The notes below the pieces were generated by a model that was not told the origin of the DNA, did not search any database, and saw only the letters and a list, made by a program, of their open reading frames with translations. Made by a program: the position numbers and the translations under genes. From NCBI GenBank assembly GCA_950295325.1, contig OX485803.1, positions 45,709,554-45,773,553 of the forward strand: a stretch of 64,000 nucleotides of DNA. The letters are read 5' to 3'. Below, piece by piece: positions 50,701 to 60,427 of the stretch. This stretch comes from Polytrichum commune (lineage: Eukaryota; Streptophyta; Polytrichopsida; Polytrichales; Polytrichaceae). Positions within the stretch are counted from its first letter, which is position 1. Each line of letters starts with the position of its first letter.

Positions 50701-50810
50701 GTTCCTAAGCTCCCTCTTGATTCTAACCTTTGCCTTCTCTCAATACGCCTCTGTTTTTCAATAGTCCTCCTAATCTCTCGATCTGCTCTCGCTCTCGACC
50801 TAGTGTTCAT
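41758..50810 (-). CDS. ParB-like / N4-N6 DNA methyltransferase-like fusion protein, 14 exons
   Basis: Exons 5' to 3' (minus strand): 50810-50535, 50341-50270, 50185-50055, 49968-49938, 48920-48286, 48196-48001, 47830-47639, 47550-47332, 47179-46944, 45382-44689, 43240-42893, 42734-42461, 42351-42144, 42046-41758. Every junction keeps frame, giving 1,266 codons. Domains: a very basic N-terminus (1-40); an acidic stretch (about 177-215); a ParB/sulfiredoxin-like segment with FFVCDGNHRRQAW (329-341); a Lys/Glu-rich coiled coil (about 750-800); then a beta-class methyltransferase order. A motif-IV-like ADIPEG (918-923) comes first, then REKSVLLMQMLIEA and the SAM-binding motif ILDCTAATG (1094-1102), followed by ALEAD (1117-1121). 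Motif IV lacks the usual [DNS]PP[YFW]. The donor of exon 11 reads ATAAGA instead of GTAAGA. Without splicing there, the protein ends after two more codons. DNA methylation is the family role; activity here is uncertain. Confidence 0.78.
43320..44310 (-). repeat. Satellite-like array in intron 10 of the methyltransferase gene
   Basis: Degenerate units of about 36-40 bases built on aacctcatatcagattacac and ttataacacacatatct repeat with changes through most of the intron. Two longer blocks carry the 20-bp palindrome. Confidence 0.8.
43777..49709. promoter_or_regulatory. Nine copies of a 20-bp palindrome, candidate protein-binding sites
   Basis: The consensus gtgtctcgggaccgagacac has 9-base inverted arms around GA. 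Copies: 43,777-43,796; 44,110-44,129; 45,698-45,717; 46,119-46,138 (one change); 46,414-46,433; 49,016-49,035; 49,233-49,252; 49,433-49,452; 49,690-49,709. All lie in introns 4, 9 and 10 of the methyltransferase gene and I find none elsewhere in the window. Two copies (49,016 and 49,233) keep the palindrome although the flanking repeat unit has diverged. A binding role is an inference. Confidence 0.6.
45420..46930 (-). repeat. Satellite-like array in intron 9 of the methyltransferase gene
   Basis: The same family of 36-40-base units as in intron 10, plus a run of ctaactaagcttatatcag units at about 45,770-45,965. It includes three palindrome copies and a longer duplicated block. Confidence 0.8.
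49050..49880 (-). repeat. Satellite-like array in intron 4 of the methyltransferase gene
   Basis: Units such as atatcagattacacttat and acccacatatctaacctcac repeat through the intron. Four palindrome copies lie in or beside the array. Confidence 0.8.
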
Positions 50811-51254
50811 CTCTAATAATATTGAAGCAAACAGATCTTATATATCATTGTCAACTCTGTCATAATTAACATCTATTCTCCATCATTATGTTCACATTTT
50901 GGATAATTGTGTTCATATTGGATTTAGATAATTAATCTGCATTTCCTTGATTTATTCCTCTGTTAATCCACACAACATTAATACACTACAATTGGCGGCA
51001 CTAAAACCTATTCTATATAATAGAATCCTGCCATGTCACATATTTGGTGGTTGATAATTAAAGTATTGACTATTATTGTAGTACATTCTTTTCCTACTTG
51101 AAACAGGGTGTCTAGCATTTACATAAATAAACATTGACTATTAATTGATCTAACATGTTATCAAATATTCGCGCATTGGTGTCTACCCTAGGTGTATATA
51201 ATACCCGATTGCTTGTACCCATTCCTTCATGTCATCTCATCATATTCTTCTCCA
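50811..51254. promoter_or_regulatory. Shared divergent promoter region of the two MULE genes
   Basis: The start codons of the methyltransferase gene (50,810, minus) and of the first open frame on the plus strand (51,255) face away from each other across 444 AT-rich bases. A TATA-like string tgtatataata lies about 60 bases before the plus-strand ATG, and tatatat-type sequence lies near 50,838-50,845. Whether one promoter drives both genes is unknown. Confidence 0.4.
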
Positions 51255-54200
51255 ATGGGTACTGACTCAAGTCTCCCAAACCCTGCTCCTTTAGGTTCTC
51301 CTAGTACATCTCAAGTTCACACCACGTTGTCCATCGATGGTTTCGCAGTTGTCAACAACATGAAGATTGACAACCCACCTGACTCCTCAGTTACTCCGGC
51401 GGTCGTGGTTCAGAGTCCACATGCACGGACTCCATCATTGCAAGCGGATGTTGCAACGCTGATAGAGGACTTGTCTACTTTACAGACTCATGCATATTCT
51501 AGAGCAGGGGTTATTAAACCGGGCACGTACTCTAGATCTGTATTAAGGAGTTTCCCACTTCCCAAATGACAGAAACTCGGTTGCGCAGGATGCACTGCAG
51601 TTCATAGTTTAGGGATTGACCATTGTCATAAACATGACGGTGACAAAAATGGCAAAGGGCCCCATAAGCGTCTTTGTCGTTAATCACAATGTAGCATTCT
51701 ATTGTTTGGGATTTATTATTGCAGAGCTACTATCATGCTCTCTACATTATTCGTGGCGGCCGTCATTCTTATGGCTTTATTTGCCAATATATATTATAAC
51801 CAACAATGTTTAGAATGTATGTCTGTTCTTGGTTTCTACTATTTGAAAACAGGTAAACATGACACCTTGTGAGTGTATATGATACGCCCACCTCTTTTGC
51901 TCTATTTATATTGGAATATTATGTTTGAAATAGATATCGGTTTCTTACCTATCTCGGACTTGCATCCAAAAATGGTTTTTCAGCCGTCTTTCAGCTTACT
52001 CTCCATGTCTCTCTATTATCTTCTGAAATTCTGCTTGTTGATACATAAATTACCAGTTTGCACTGTAATTTGTTCCCTCTTATATATTCATGTCATTTCA
52101 ATGTTCACAGTACTTGTTTTGTTCAGAGTTCTGTGGTATACTATGGCCCTGCTTCATGCTGAACCTCATTCTGTTCCGGTCCTCCTTCTATTAGGTGAAG
52201 ACGGTCATGCTATAGTCACTTGTGCAACATTGAGTTTGAGGTTTCAATATCGTGAGGTCACTATCTTTGTCGAAGAAGAAGCTTTTGACGATCATACCGG
52301 TCTAGTTTCACATGCAGTTCGTCAGACTAGAGTAGATAATGACGTCGGTACGTTCTGGTTGCTGAAGCCTGGAAAATATCGTGTATATGGAGTCTCAGAG
52401 TCTATGTTAGAGTGTTCGACTGAACTTCTAACACCTAAGGAGTCGTCCACTGTTAGCATTGAGAGACCAGTCCTGGCTAGGGTCAAAATTGAGCCCGGTC
52501 TAAATACAATATATGAGTTGAGTGATGATTCCGACGGCGATGTTGAATTCCTAAAATAAGAGAGGAAAGTCCCAGCTTCGCTCTCTCCACAAATAGTTCG
52601 CAAGGAAACAACTCCTCCTGTTAATCCGTCTCGTAATCCTGGTCAGTCCAATGTTGTGACAAGTCATGTTGTCAGTATCATTCATTCATTGATGCGCCTT
52701 GGAGCTCGTAAGCGGTCCAAAAGTGTGTTATCTCGAATTAACTTTGATGCGATCAGACTCCAGCAGGTTGATTACCTTCCCCCTCGTTACGATGGGGACG
52801 TTATCTTCAAATTTCCACCTTTAGGTGATCATGGCCAGAATACAAAGGCCAAGCTGCTTCGTGGAATGGATAGAAGGTACAATGGCCATGCTTGGTCTTG
52901 CACAATTACAACCAATATTCAGAATGATCTCAAGCTTTTGTTTCGTACATCTTCTTGTTTGGGCCACCTCCGTTGCGACAATCCTGTTTGTGAGTATCTT
53001 CGGCGAGACCACAGGACTTCCCAAGTGAATGAAACAAAGTGGGAAGGATTATCTGAGAAATTGTTTGAAGTAGGGTCCAAGCCTCCAACTGATTCGACCG
53101 TTGTTTGCAAATCATGTAACGTCCCTCCCACCTGTGTTGCTGTCTGCACTGCCAAGATCTACTATGTTACCGCGACACCTCACATGACGAGGGCTTGTGT
53201 GCACTTAGGATCTCACGACCATCCCGTCAAGTCAGGTGATCATCGGGACTTCATCGATTTGACAAACACCTTGATTGGGGATCAAGTCGAACGCACCCCA
53301 TCAGCCACTCGCTCCGCTATTGTGCTTGAAACTACAAAGGAAGTACTGGGCCCACTCCTCCTTGCTAAAGAAGGTGACCCACAAAAGATCTTGGAGTTGG
53401 ACGAGCTGCAAGTTATTTTCGATCGGTGTAAGCACCTCACCTCGCCCAACATTCGTAACGCAGTCACCACGTTCAGGACTATGCGTCGCTTTGGAGTCAT
53501 GGACAGTATTACCAAGTTACGTGGTGCTAGCAATTGGAGGTTCGTGCAGCAGAATAGGTTTCCAGGGCAAGGAGCGGACATGGAACAAGGTCTTTGTCTT
53601 CAAGATGTCTGAAGTTGGACTGGGCAGCGGAGTCGACCTGGTCAAATGAATGCAACCCGGTGGTGACTTGGAGAACTCCTGGATAATGTTTGACCATGTC
53701 AAACGGGTCAGGTCGTGGACGACAATAGCTTGCCATGTGTACGATTCCACATATTGCCGTGTCATGACCATCGCAGTATGCGACATGCAGTCTGAAGATG
53801 TTGCAGCCCAGTCAGTCGTATGGAAGAACCTGAACGCTCTCATGGCTCAATATGGAGTGGACAAAGTCAATTTTAAAGGTTTCATGGCCGACAGTGCCCA
53901 AGCCAACTGGAATGTTGTTCGAATCATTTACGGAAGTGGAAATGTGTCTGAGAAGATGGTGGATAGAGAGAGGACTTGTCTTTTCCATTGGACGCAGTCC
54001 TTGGAGAAACATACCAAGGCCGATATCCGTCAAGACCTGCAACATCAACATCGAATACTATGCCAGCAATACAAGAATGCAAAATCGATGGCGGAGGCCG
54101 AGACAAAGTATTTGGCAATTCGGGCATGGTGGATGTCATCCGGGGCAGCAACTGAACAAGGTCTACCTCGACTGGAGCTCTGGCTGGCCTTCTGGCATTT

Positions 54201-55876
54201 CCGTTACCGCCAATGGGGTGGATTTATGGAGTTGGTAAGTCTATGCTTCCCTCTATATTTCCTGTATAGTTCCCACTTTATGCTTCAACTACATTGATTC
54301 CGCCATTATTCTAATTCGGACTGTATGGGCATTGCAGGATCTAAGTGAAGCTGAACTAGCGGAAATGCCATCTTGTAACCTTGCTGAATCTATCCACAAC
54401 AAGTGGAAGCAACAATCTGGCGATCGGGGCAGCGACCTTCATGTGGCAACAATCGATGACTTCGTGCGTGCTTTCATGCAGTGCTCAGCATATTCCCAAT
54501 TCCTAAAGGAAGAGAACCCTGGAACTGGACCGTCGAAGGAGGAATTGAAGCTGCGGCGTGCTCAGAGGTCTGTCGTAAAAACAGGAATCTCGAAACCGCT
54601 GCATGAGGCCATCTTGAAGATGCCTGGCGGTGACGAGTGGTGCACCAGGACTCCCCACCTCGAAGGGGAAGAGGTATTTGTTTCTCTGAAGCGTAAACCG
54701 GATACTGCTTTCGGTGACGAACGTGAATCTCACAGGCCAGACAAGATCAGTATATCCCGACCACGCGTCCAAACCAGATCTGCCCGACTGAACGATTCTC
54801 CACCTCCTGTGACAACTCCAGATTCTCCCACAACTCCAGATGAAAACCAACCGCAATTTCCAACACACGACGCTCCGCAGCGGGTGGATCGGCACCACGT
54901 CACCGCGATTGAGGAGACATTATGCAACCCTGCCCAGTGGCACATCGCACGGCTGCCTAAGACATCTGCGAAGGCTTGCTTTGCTCTACAAGCAATCACC
55001 AAGAAGAAGTGCGTCGCTCGGATTGTACAAGACGGGAAGAGCACCGCTGCACCTACCTACTCAGGCCTCATGGATAACTATCGGAAGAAGAGATTGGACC
55101 CTCAAGACTTCTTTTTCTGCAATGACGACATTGAGAGATGCGTTAAGGGTACAAAAAGGAGGTGGGTGGTCTCAGTCCCGAACGTTCCGGAGGTATGGCC
55201 GGTTAAGTTGGGGACCAACTTAACTTGCAAAGAGATCCTGTCTTTAGAAAACGCAGGATTTAGACTGCCCCAGCGGAAGGAGATGACACCTTCCAGAATT
55301 TTTCAGGACCACCCGTTACCTTTGGACTTAGCAAGCTACACGACTCCTGCATATCCGGATGAGTTTCCCACCCGGCGTTCAGGGAAGTTGATTAGGCGCA
55401 ACAAGAAGGCCCCGTCAACAAAACACGCCAATAATTGTGCCTCAGCCCTATCACTGAAAGCCAAAGTGCACAAACTGTGCATGCTTCCAGCCCCTGCCTT
55501 AGGATGCATCGTCTCCTTGGATTCCGGCACGCCCCCAAAGGTTCAGCAATACTACTTGACGATTTTGCAGCTGCCAACATGCACTTGTCCTAACTTCAAG
55601 GACATGGCGACTAAAGCAATTGGAAAAAGGGGTCAATGGGCCAACTGTAAGCATTTGTACTATTTGTTTACTGTAGTCTGTGGTTTGGACTCAGAATCAG
55701 ACACGTTCATTCATGCAGCTAGTTTTAGCTTCAACGAAGTGAAGCGAGTTTTGGAGGGTGGTTTGCTGAAGTACCTTGACTTTAGAGTTTTTTGTTTCTT
55801 TAAAGTAACATATGTATGTAAGATTTGTTATAATCATGATGTAGTGAGACTAAAAGGGCCACTACAAGACATTTGA
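51255..55876 (+). pseudogene. MULE transposase with zinc-ligand clusters and SWIM finger, disrupted
   Basis: A first open frame (51,255-51,569) may be an N-terminal exon. The main coding part runs from about 52,135. Zinc ligands occur in RCDNPVCEYL and ACVHLGSHDHPV, a pattern of the WRKY/GCM type seen in some MULE transposases. The transposase core follows: SGVDLV, WIMFDHVKRVRSWTTIACHV, MADSAQANWNVV and RTCLFHWTQSLEKH. After a clean intron (54,235-54,337) the C-terminal part ends with a SWIM finger (CTCPNF to NCKHLYYL). Lesions: in-frame TAA at 52,557, a one-base frame change near 53,545-53,560, and TGA at 53,647. The protein would have cut and joined the element's ends. This copy probably cannot make it whole, unless unrecognised splicing removes the lesions. 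Confidence 0.82.
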
Positions 55877-56189
55877 CGCACCACATGTATTTCGTTGTTC
55901 CAAAGTTGCGTGACCTTTTTAGAGTACCACTAATTCTCATTATACTGAAACAATACGTGTTTGACTTGAGACAAACCCATATTTATTACTGGTATTAGTT
56001 CCAAATGTTCAATTTAACACCCTAAACCATATTTTTCACTGATACAATAACCATTTTTCATGTATCAGAGCCCTTAATTGTCCACGGTCATAGGTCACAC
56101 TGTTCACTAAGTTTAGAAAAACTAATTACTAAAAATAAATTTAGTCCAACAATACCATAAATTTACTGCTTAAAATAACATTTTAATCA
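55877..56189. other. Right subterminal region of the MULE, no gene
   Basis: AT-rich sequence after the transposase stop up to the right inverted repeat. It should contain the transposase 3' UTR. I see no other feature. Confidence 0.5.
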
Positions 56190-56236
56190 AAATATCTCGG
56201 AAGTTACCGCTCACCGCTCGCAAAATAGCTTCGTCC
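56190..56236 (-). repeat. Right terminal inverted repeat of the MULE
   Basis: The reverse complement starts ggacgaagctattttgcgag and matches the left end apart from one missing heptamer and a few substitutions. Confidence 0.87.
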
Positions 56237-56246
56237 GCGAGAGGCC
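56237..56246 (+). repeat. Target-site duplication, right copy (gcgagaggcc)
   Basis: Identical to 40,123-40,132 on the far side of the element. Confidence 0.88.
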
Positions 56247-58593
56247 CTCAACTTCATCTTTCCACAACTTTATTAGGGCTAGTGTTCTATACACTTATTT
56301 GCTCAATCCTAACCTACCCAGCAACTCTGTACAAGAACTACCCTAACTACACCAAGCGTCTCCATCTCCCACCCCCACCGCAAGATGTGCACTCTCCACC
56401 GCGCTCGCCGGCCACAACAACAACTCAAATCTGGAATGATGAGCACCGCCACAAAGCGAATCGCCACGGATGGAAGCAAGAGAAATCCCTCAGCGAACGG
56501 CAGCTCCAACAAGCACAACACACCAACACATACACAACCACCACCAAGCATGAGGTCAAAACTGCCCCGATCATACAAAGGTACCTCCAAACCCTAACCT
56601 CCAAAACCCTAAACTTCACAAACTTGTGCTACTTCACCACACAACACTCATACAAAACTGGGTTATAGAGTACGCACAAAAGGCGACACCGTTCCGCATC
56701 TACAAATCAACCATACAAATCAAACGCGCACAACAATGCACACAAAGCCCCCCACACAATTCTAACATACAAAACAAAAAGTCACACAAACCTTCCAAAA
56801 TCGACAGCTAGCCACCTCCGCCCGCCTCCAACTCGCATCACGACGCTTGCTGGAATGGGCAACCAACAAGCCCCAAACTGCTACTAACACTAGCCACCAA
56901 ACTCAAACACAAACATCTAACAAACCAAGAAAAACCACACAACACTTCACACACCGCCTACCACAACAACTAACCACACAACACCACCCATGCGCTACTC
57001 ACCAGCACCGAAGGAAATCTGATCATCACCCAAGCATAGCAACCAAAACGCTGGAAAACACTAGAAACATCACACAACAATATTACAAACATAAGAGACA
57101 CACCCAAGAAAATCCCCTACAACAATGCACACAAAACGACCCAAAAAAAACCTACACACAAGGAATGAACAATAAAAGAACCTGCACACAAAGCACAAAC
57201 AAGGAAAGGGCACATACCTCCATACGCCCCAACCAAACACCTCCCACCACTGCGTGATCATATCCTCCCAACCGAGCAAGGAGACCACCGAATGCTACGC
57301 CGCCCACCAACCTCACACTCCCACACACCGCAATAATAAGACCAACCCCAAATCACAAGAGCCCACCACATAGACACACAGTGGCTGTGCCCCACAACCT
57401 CCTAAGAAATCACATCGAATAGCAAAACCAGGGACAAAGCTCGAGCAACCACTGCGGAGATCGCATAGATAACAATAGAATTCACTAGACAGTTACACAA
57501 CAAGGAGGAAGCAGCCAAAAGACACTCAATTCGACCCCCACCCACCCAAGCTACACACAACACAAATACATTGCCACTATTCACTAATATAGCCACACAA
57601 AACATTCATTCAATAAATTCCACTCACACACTAGACACATGATACACAAACCATACAAAATAGACTCAGAACATTCCACAAGCCAACCGGCGCCACCCAC
57701 AAACTGCCATAAGCAATCAACCAACCTAGCAAATCCAAGAACCCACTAGAACGCCCCCAAAAAAGCAATCACAGACACCCGAGTAAATACCCACATTAGC
57801 ACTCACAAACCAGTACTTAACACACCCACACTCAAACCCAACAACACTCACTCAATCTCTCACCCACTCAAACTCACACACACCTCTCTCTCTTCGCATT
57901 ACTCCCCCCACCTCTCCACCTCTCCATCCCCACTACCCCCCTCACCTCATCTCACCACCCATCTCTCATTGCATACATGCATCCTTCCACACCACAATTC
58001 CCATCTCCCCATCTCCCCCTCTCATCCTCTCTAGCCTACTGCACACACTTCTCAATACCTCCCACACAACACTCCACACAGGTCCCCCCAAGCTAACCCC
58101 CTGCGCACGTCGAAGCAACAAGCGAGCAGACACCACCAGTACTCGCAAAGCTGTTGTTGCCCCCTACCGCACCGAAGACGGAGAAGCTGACGACACCCCC
58201 AACCAAACCAGAGGCGGAGTAGCTAATGACACCCCCAGTAGAATCAAAGCCGAAGTAGTTGCTGATGCCCCCAACAACACCGCAATCGGAGTAGCTGCTA
58301 CAACACCCGCCTCTGCAAACACGACCACACCACAACTCAACACACCAACGTTCGCATACCCCCCAACACAAACAGGACGAAACGAGACCAACCCCGACAC
58401 AAAGACGAGCTCCCTAGACACAACAACGCCACAAATCAAAACCCGGCAACAAGAAAACCAACGCCGACACTGCACCTCGCATCGCTGTAGGCCTAGGCCC
58501 CGACCCCGAGTACTAAGTAGCCGCCCACCCACAAGACCAGGGACACCGACAACAACAAAGAAATCGAACCAGACACAGACACAATCAAAACCA
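56247..58593 (+). mobile_element. LINE 5' region, CA-rich, right of the MULE insertion
   Basis: Long AC-rich, G-poor sequence without a stable reading frame. It leads into the gag-like frames at 58,594. Together with 39,790-40,132 it looks like the 5' untranslated part of a LINE that the MULE entered. Confidence 0.5.
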
Positions 58594-60427
58594 TTGCAGA
58601 CAAGGCAAAATCAAACCCGAACTCAAGAAACCAACAGCAAAAGCACACGGCACCAACACTACACCAAAAACCAACAATTCTGCGAAGACACGCCTCCTGC
58701 CCGGCCTCAACGACGCTCTAATACCCAAGGTAACCCCCTGTCCCATCCCTTGGCAGTCATGAATCAGCACACAAGCATGTCACAACCACCAACAATCAGC
58801 GACCAGTACAACGAATTCTGGCAACAAGTACTAGCTCAGCCGCCACTCCCACACCCATCCCAGCTCTCAAATCACACGCCACAAGCTCACGACTTGGATG
58901 CCGAAGAAGACCTTGATATGGATGCTCAATTGGAGAATGTATCGCTAGAAAGAGGAGGTAGCTCACTCCAATTGACTTACGAACGCAACCCACAACAATC
59001 CCCCAAAGCCACACTCTTCAAAACAATGCACAACACCGAGAGCACACCTCCAACACCTCAATACCGCAACCCAAGAATCGAAGACGCATCGGAGAGCCAA
59101 ACTACCAAAAGAAGAAAGGCGGATGACTTCACCGTAACATCTACACCCGGCATTCCACGCAAACCACAACACCACCATCAAACACAAATGTACGAAGGAT
59201 GGCCACCCTTGGCATTGACATGATGGGATGCATGTGGCTAGGATTCCAAATGCACGAAATGCTAGCTACACAAAGAAGGAGAAACGCATCGACGAAGAAT
59301 TCACCACCGTCAACACACCCGCGAGCGAAATCCAAGAATTTTGTTCACTAAGGCGAGCATTCCCACGGGTCGAGCAAACTCTCTACCCCATTGAACGACC
59401 GGATGCAGTACCCGGCCAACATCTACACTTCACACAAATACCCATGTACGAGAAGACATCTCAAGCCACGGGCCTCACCGAAGGTTTCCATGTCACCATC
59501 CGATTAGATGGAGAATACAAGAAGCTTAGCCGAAGGGAGGTCAAGACCGCATGCATGGAACGACTCCAGACTATGAACATACCTCTTGGGACCACCTACT
59601 CCAATTCCATAAACATAGGTATCAACACGGTCACAAGGAATTGGGCCGGATTCATCAAAATTCACCTTCAAGATCCCAACCGTGATGGCCTAGCTCTACT
59701 CCGAGGGGACTGAGCATTTATCATGACAATGGGGGATGGGAAAAAAATCATAGGAAAGGTGGAGAAAGGCTTTGAGCTCGTCACGAAAGCGAAGAATACG
59801 AGACTCCATCTCAAAGGCGAAGCCATCCGCAACAACATGGCCCTCGACATACTTCGCAACCTCATGCAACGCTCATACTACGACGGAAGGGAAATAGAAA
59901 TCCTATCCCTCACCAAGGCGGGAGTAGAGAAGGACTTCGCCTTCAACATCCTCACCACCAAAGAAGCTCGAGATGACATCCTCAACAACGGCCTCACATT
60001 CCAATCCAAACGGCTCAAAGTAAGCATTACCAAAGACAAGGATTTGGGCAACCCATTGGAGCTAAGGATTAACACTACTTTAGTTGCTAACAACTTGCCA
60101 CAATGGGAGTTTCAATCAACAATCACCAAATCCCCAAAGAGATTGTTCGGAGAGAAGAACATCACCGGGGTTACCTTTGGACACAAGACCAACCAAGACG
60201 ATGACCGCCAAGCCGGATGGTGTCACATACAATGCTTGAACGCGGCGGTCTACACAGATTGGCTTCACAAGTCTACATATATCCTCGGGAGGCGTGTAAA
60301 CTTTGTCCCGCACAAGGGAAGTATCGACGGCACCGCACTGAATCAAACCGCTATCCGACTAGCACAAGCCCCCGTGCGAGAAGTCATCGCTCAAAAAACA
60401 CATGCTATGAGGGGGAGCATCATATGA
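58594..60427 (+). pseudogene. LINE ORF1 (gag-like, RRM-type) with frameshift and stop
   Basis: An N-terminal Gln/Pro/Asn-rich frame runs to 59,223 (possible start MNQHTSMSQPPTISDQYNEF at 58,759). A second frame, shifted by one, runs 59,228-60,427 and is interrupted by TGA at 59,711. It contains FHVTIRLDGEYKKLSRREVK, then FAFNILTTKEARDDILNNG and KRLKVSITKDKDLGNPL, which resemble RNA-recognition-type folds of plant LINE ORF1 proteins. ORF1 products bind the element RNA. The frame ends where a degenerate transposon end begins (60,411). The fold assignment is an inference from pattern only. Confidence 0.6.

Larger units (their letters stand above)
40133..56236. mobile_element. 16.1-kb Mutator-like transposon carrying a ParB/methyltransferase-like gene
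   Basis: The left end starts gggaaaagctattttgcgag and the reverse complement of the right end starts ggacgaagctattttgcgag. Both continue with cggtgagcggt, including a tandem 7-base unit (agcggtg) present three times on the left and twice on the right. Inverted repeats span about 40,133-40,187 and 56,190-56,236. An exact 10-bp duplication flanks the element. Inside are two divergent genes: a 14-exon methyltransferase-like gene on the minus strand (41,758-50,810) and a damaged MULE transposase on the plus strand (51,255-55,876). The intact duplication suggests a fairly recent insertion. The stops in the transposase suggest this copy no longer moves by itself. Confidence 0.88.

Noticed and set aside
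56282-58532. Many Thr/Gln/His- or Val/Gly-rich frames
   Set aside because: They are by-products of the AC-rich LINE 5' region.
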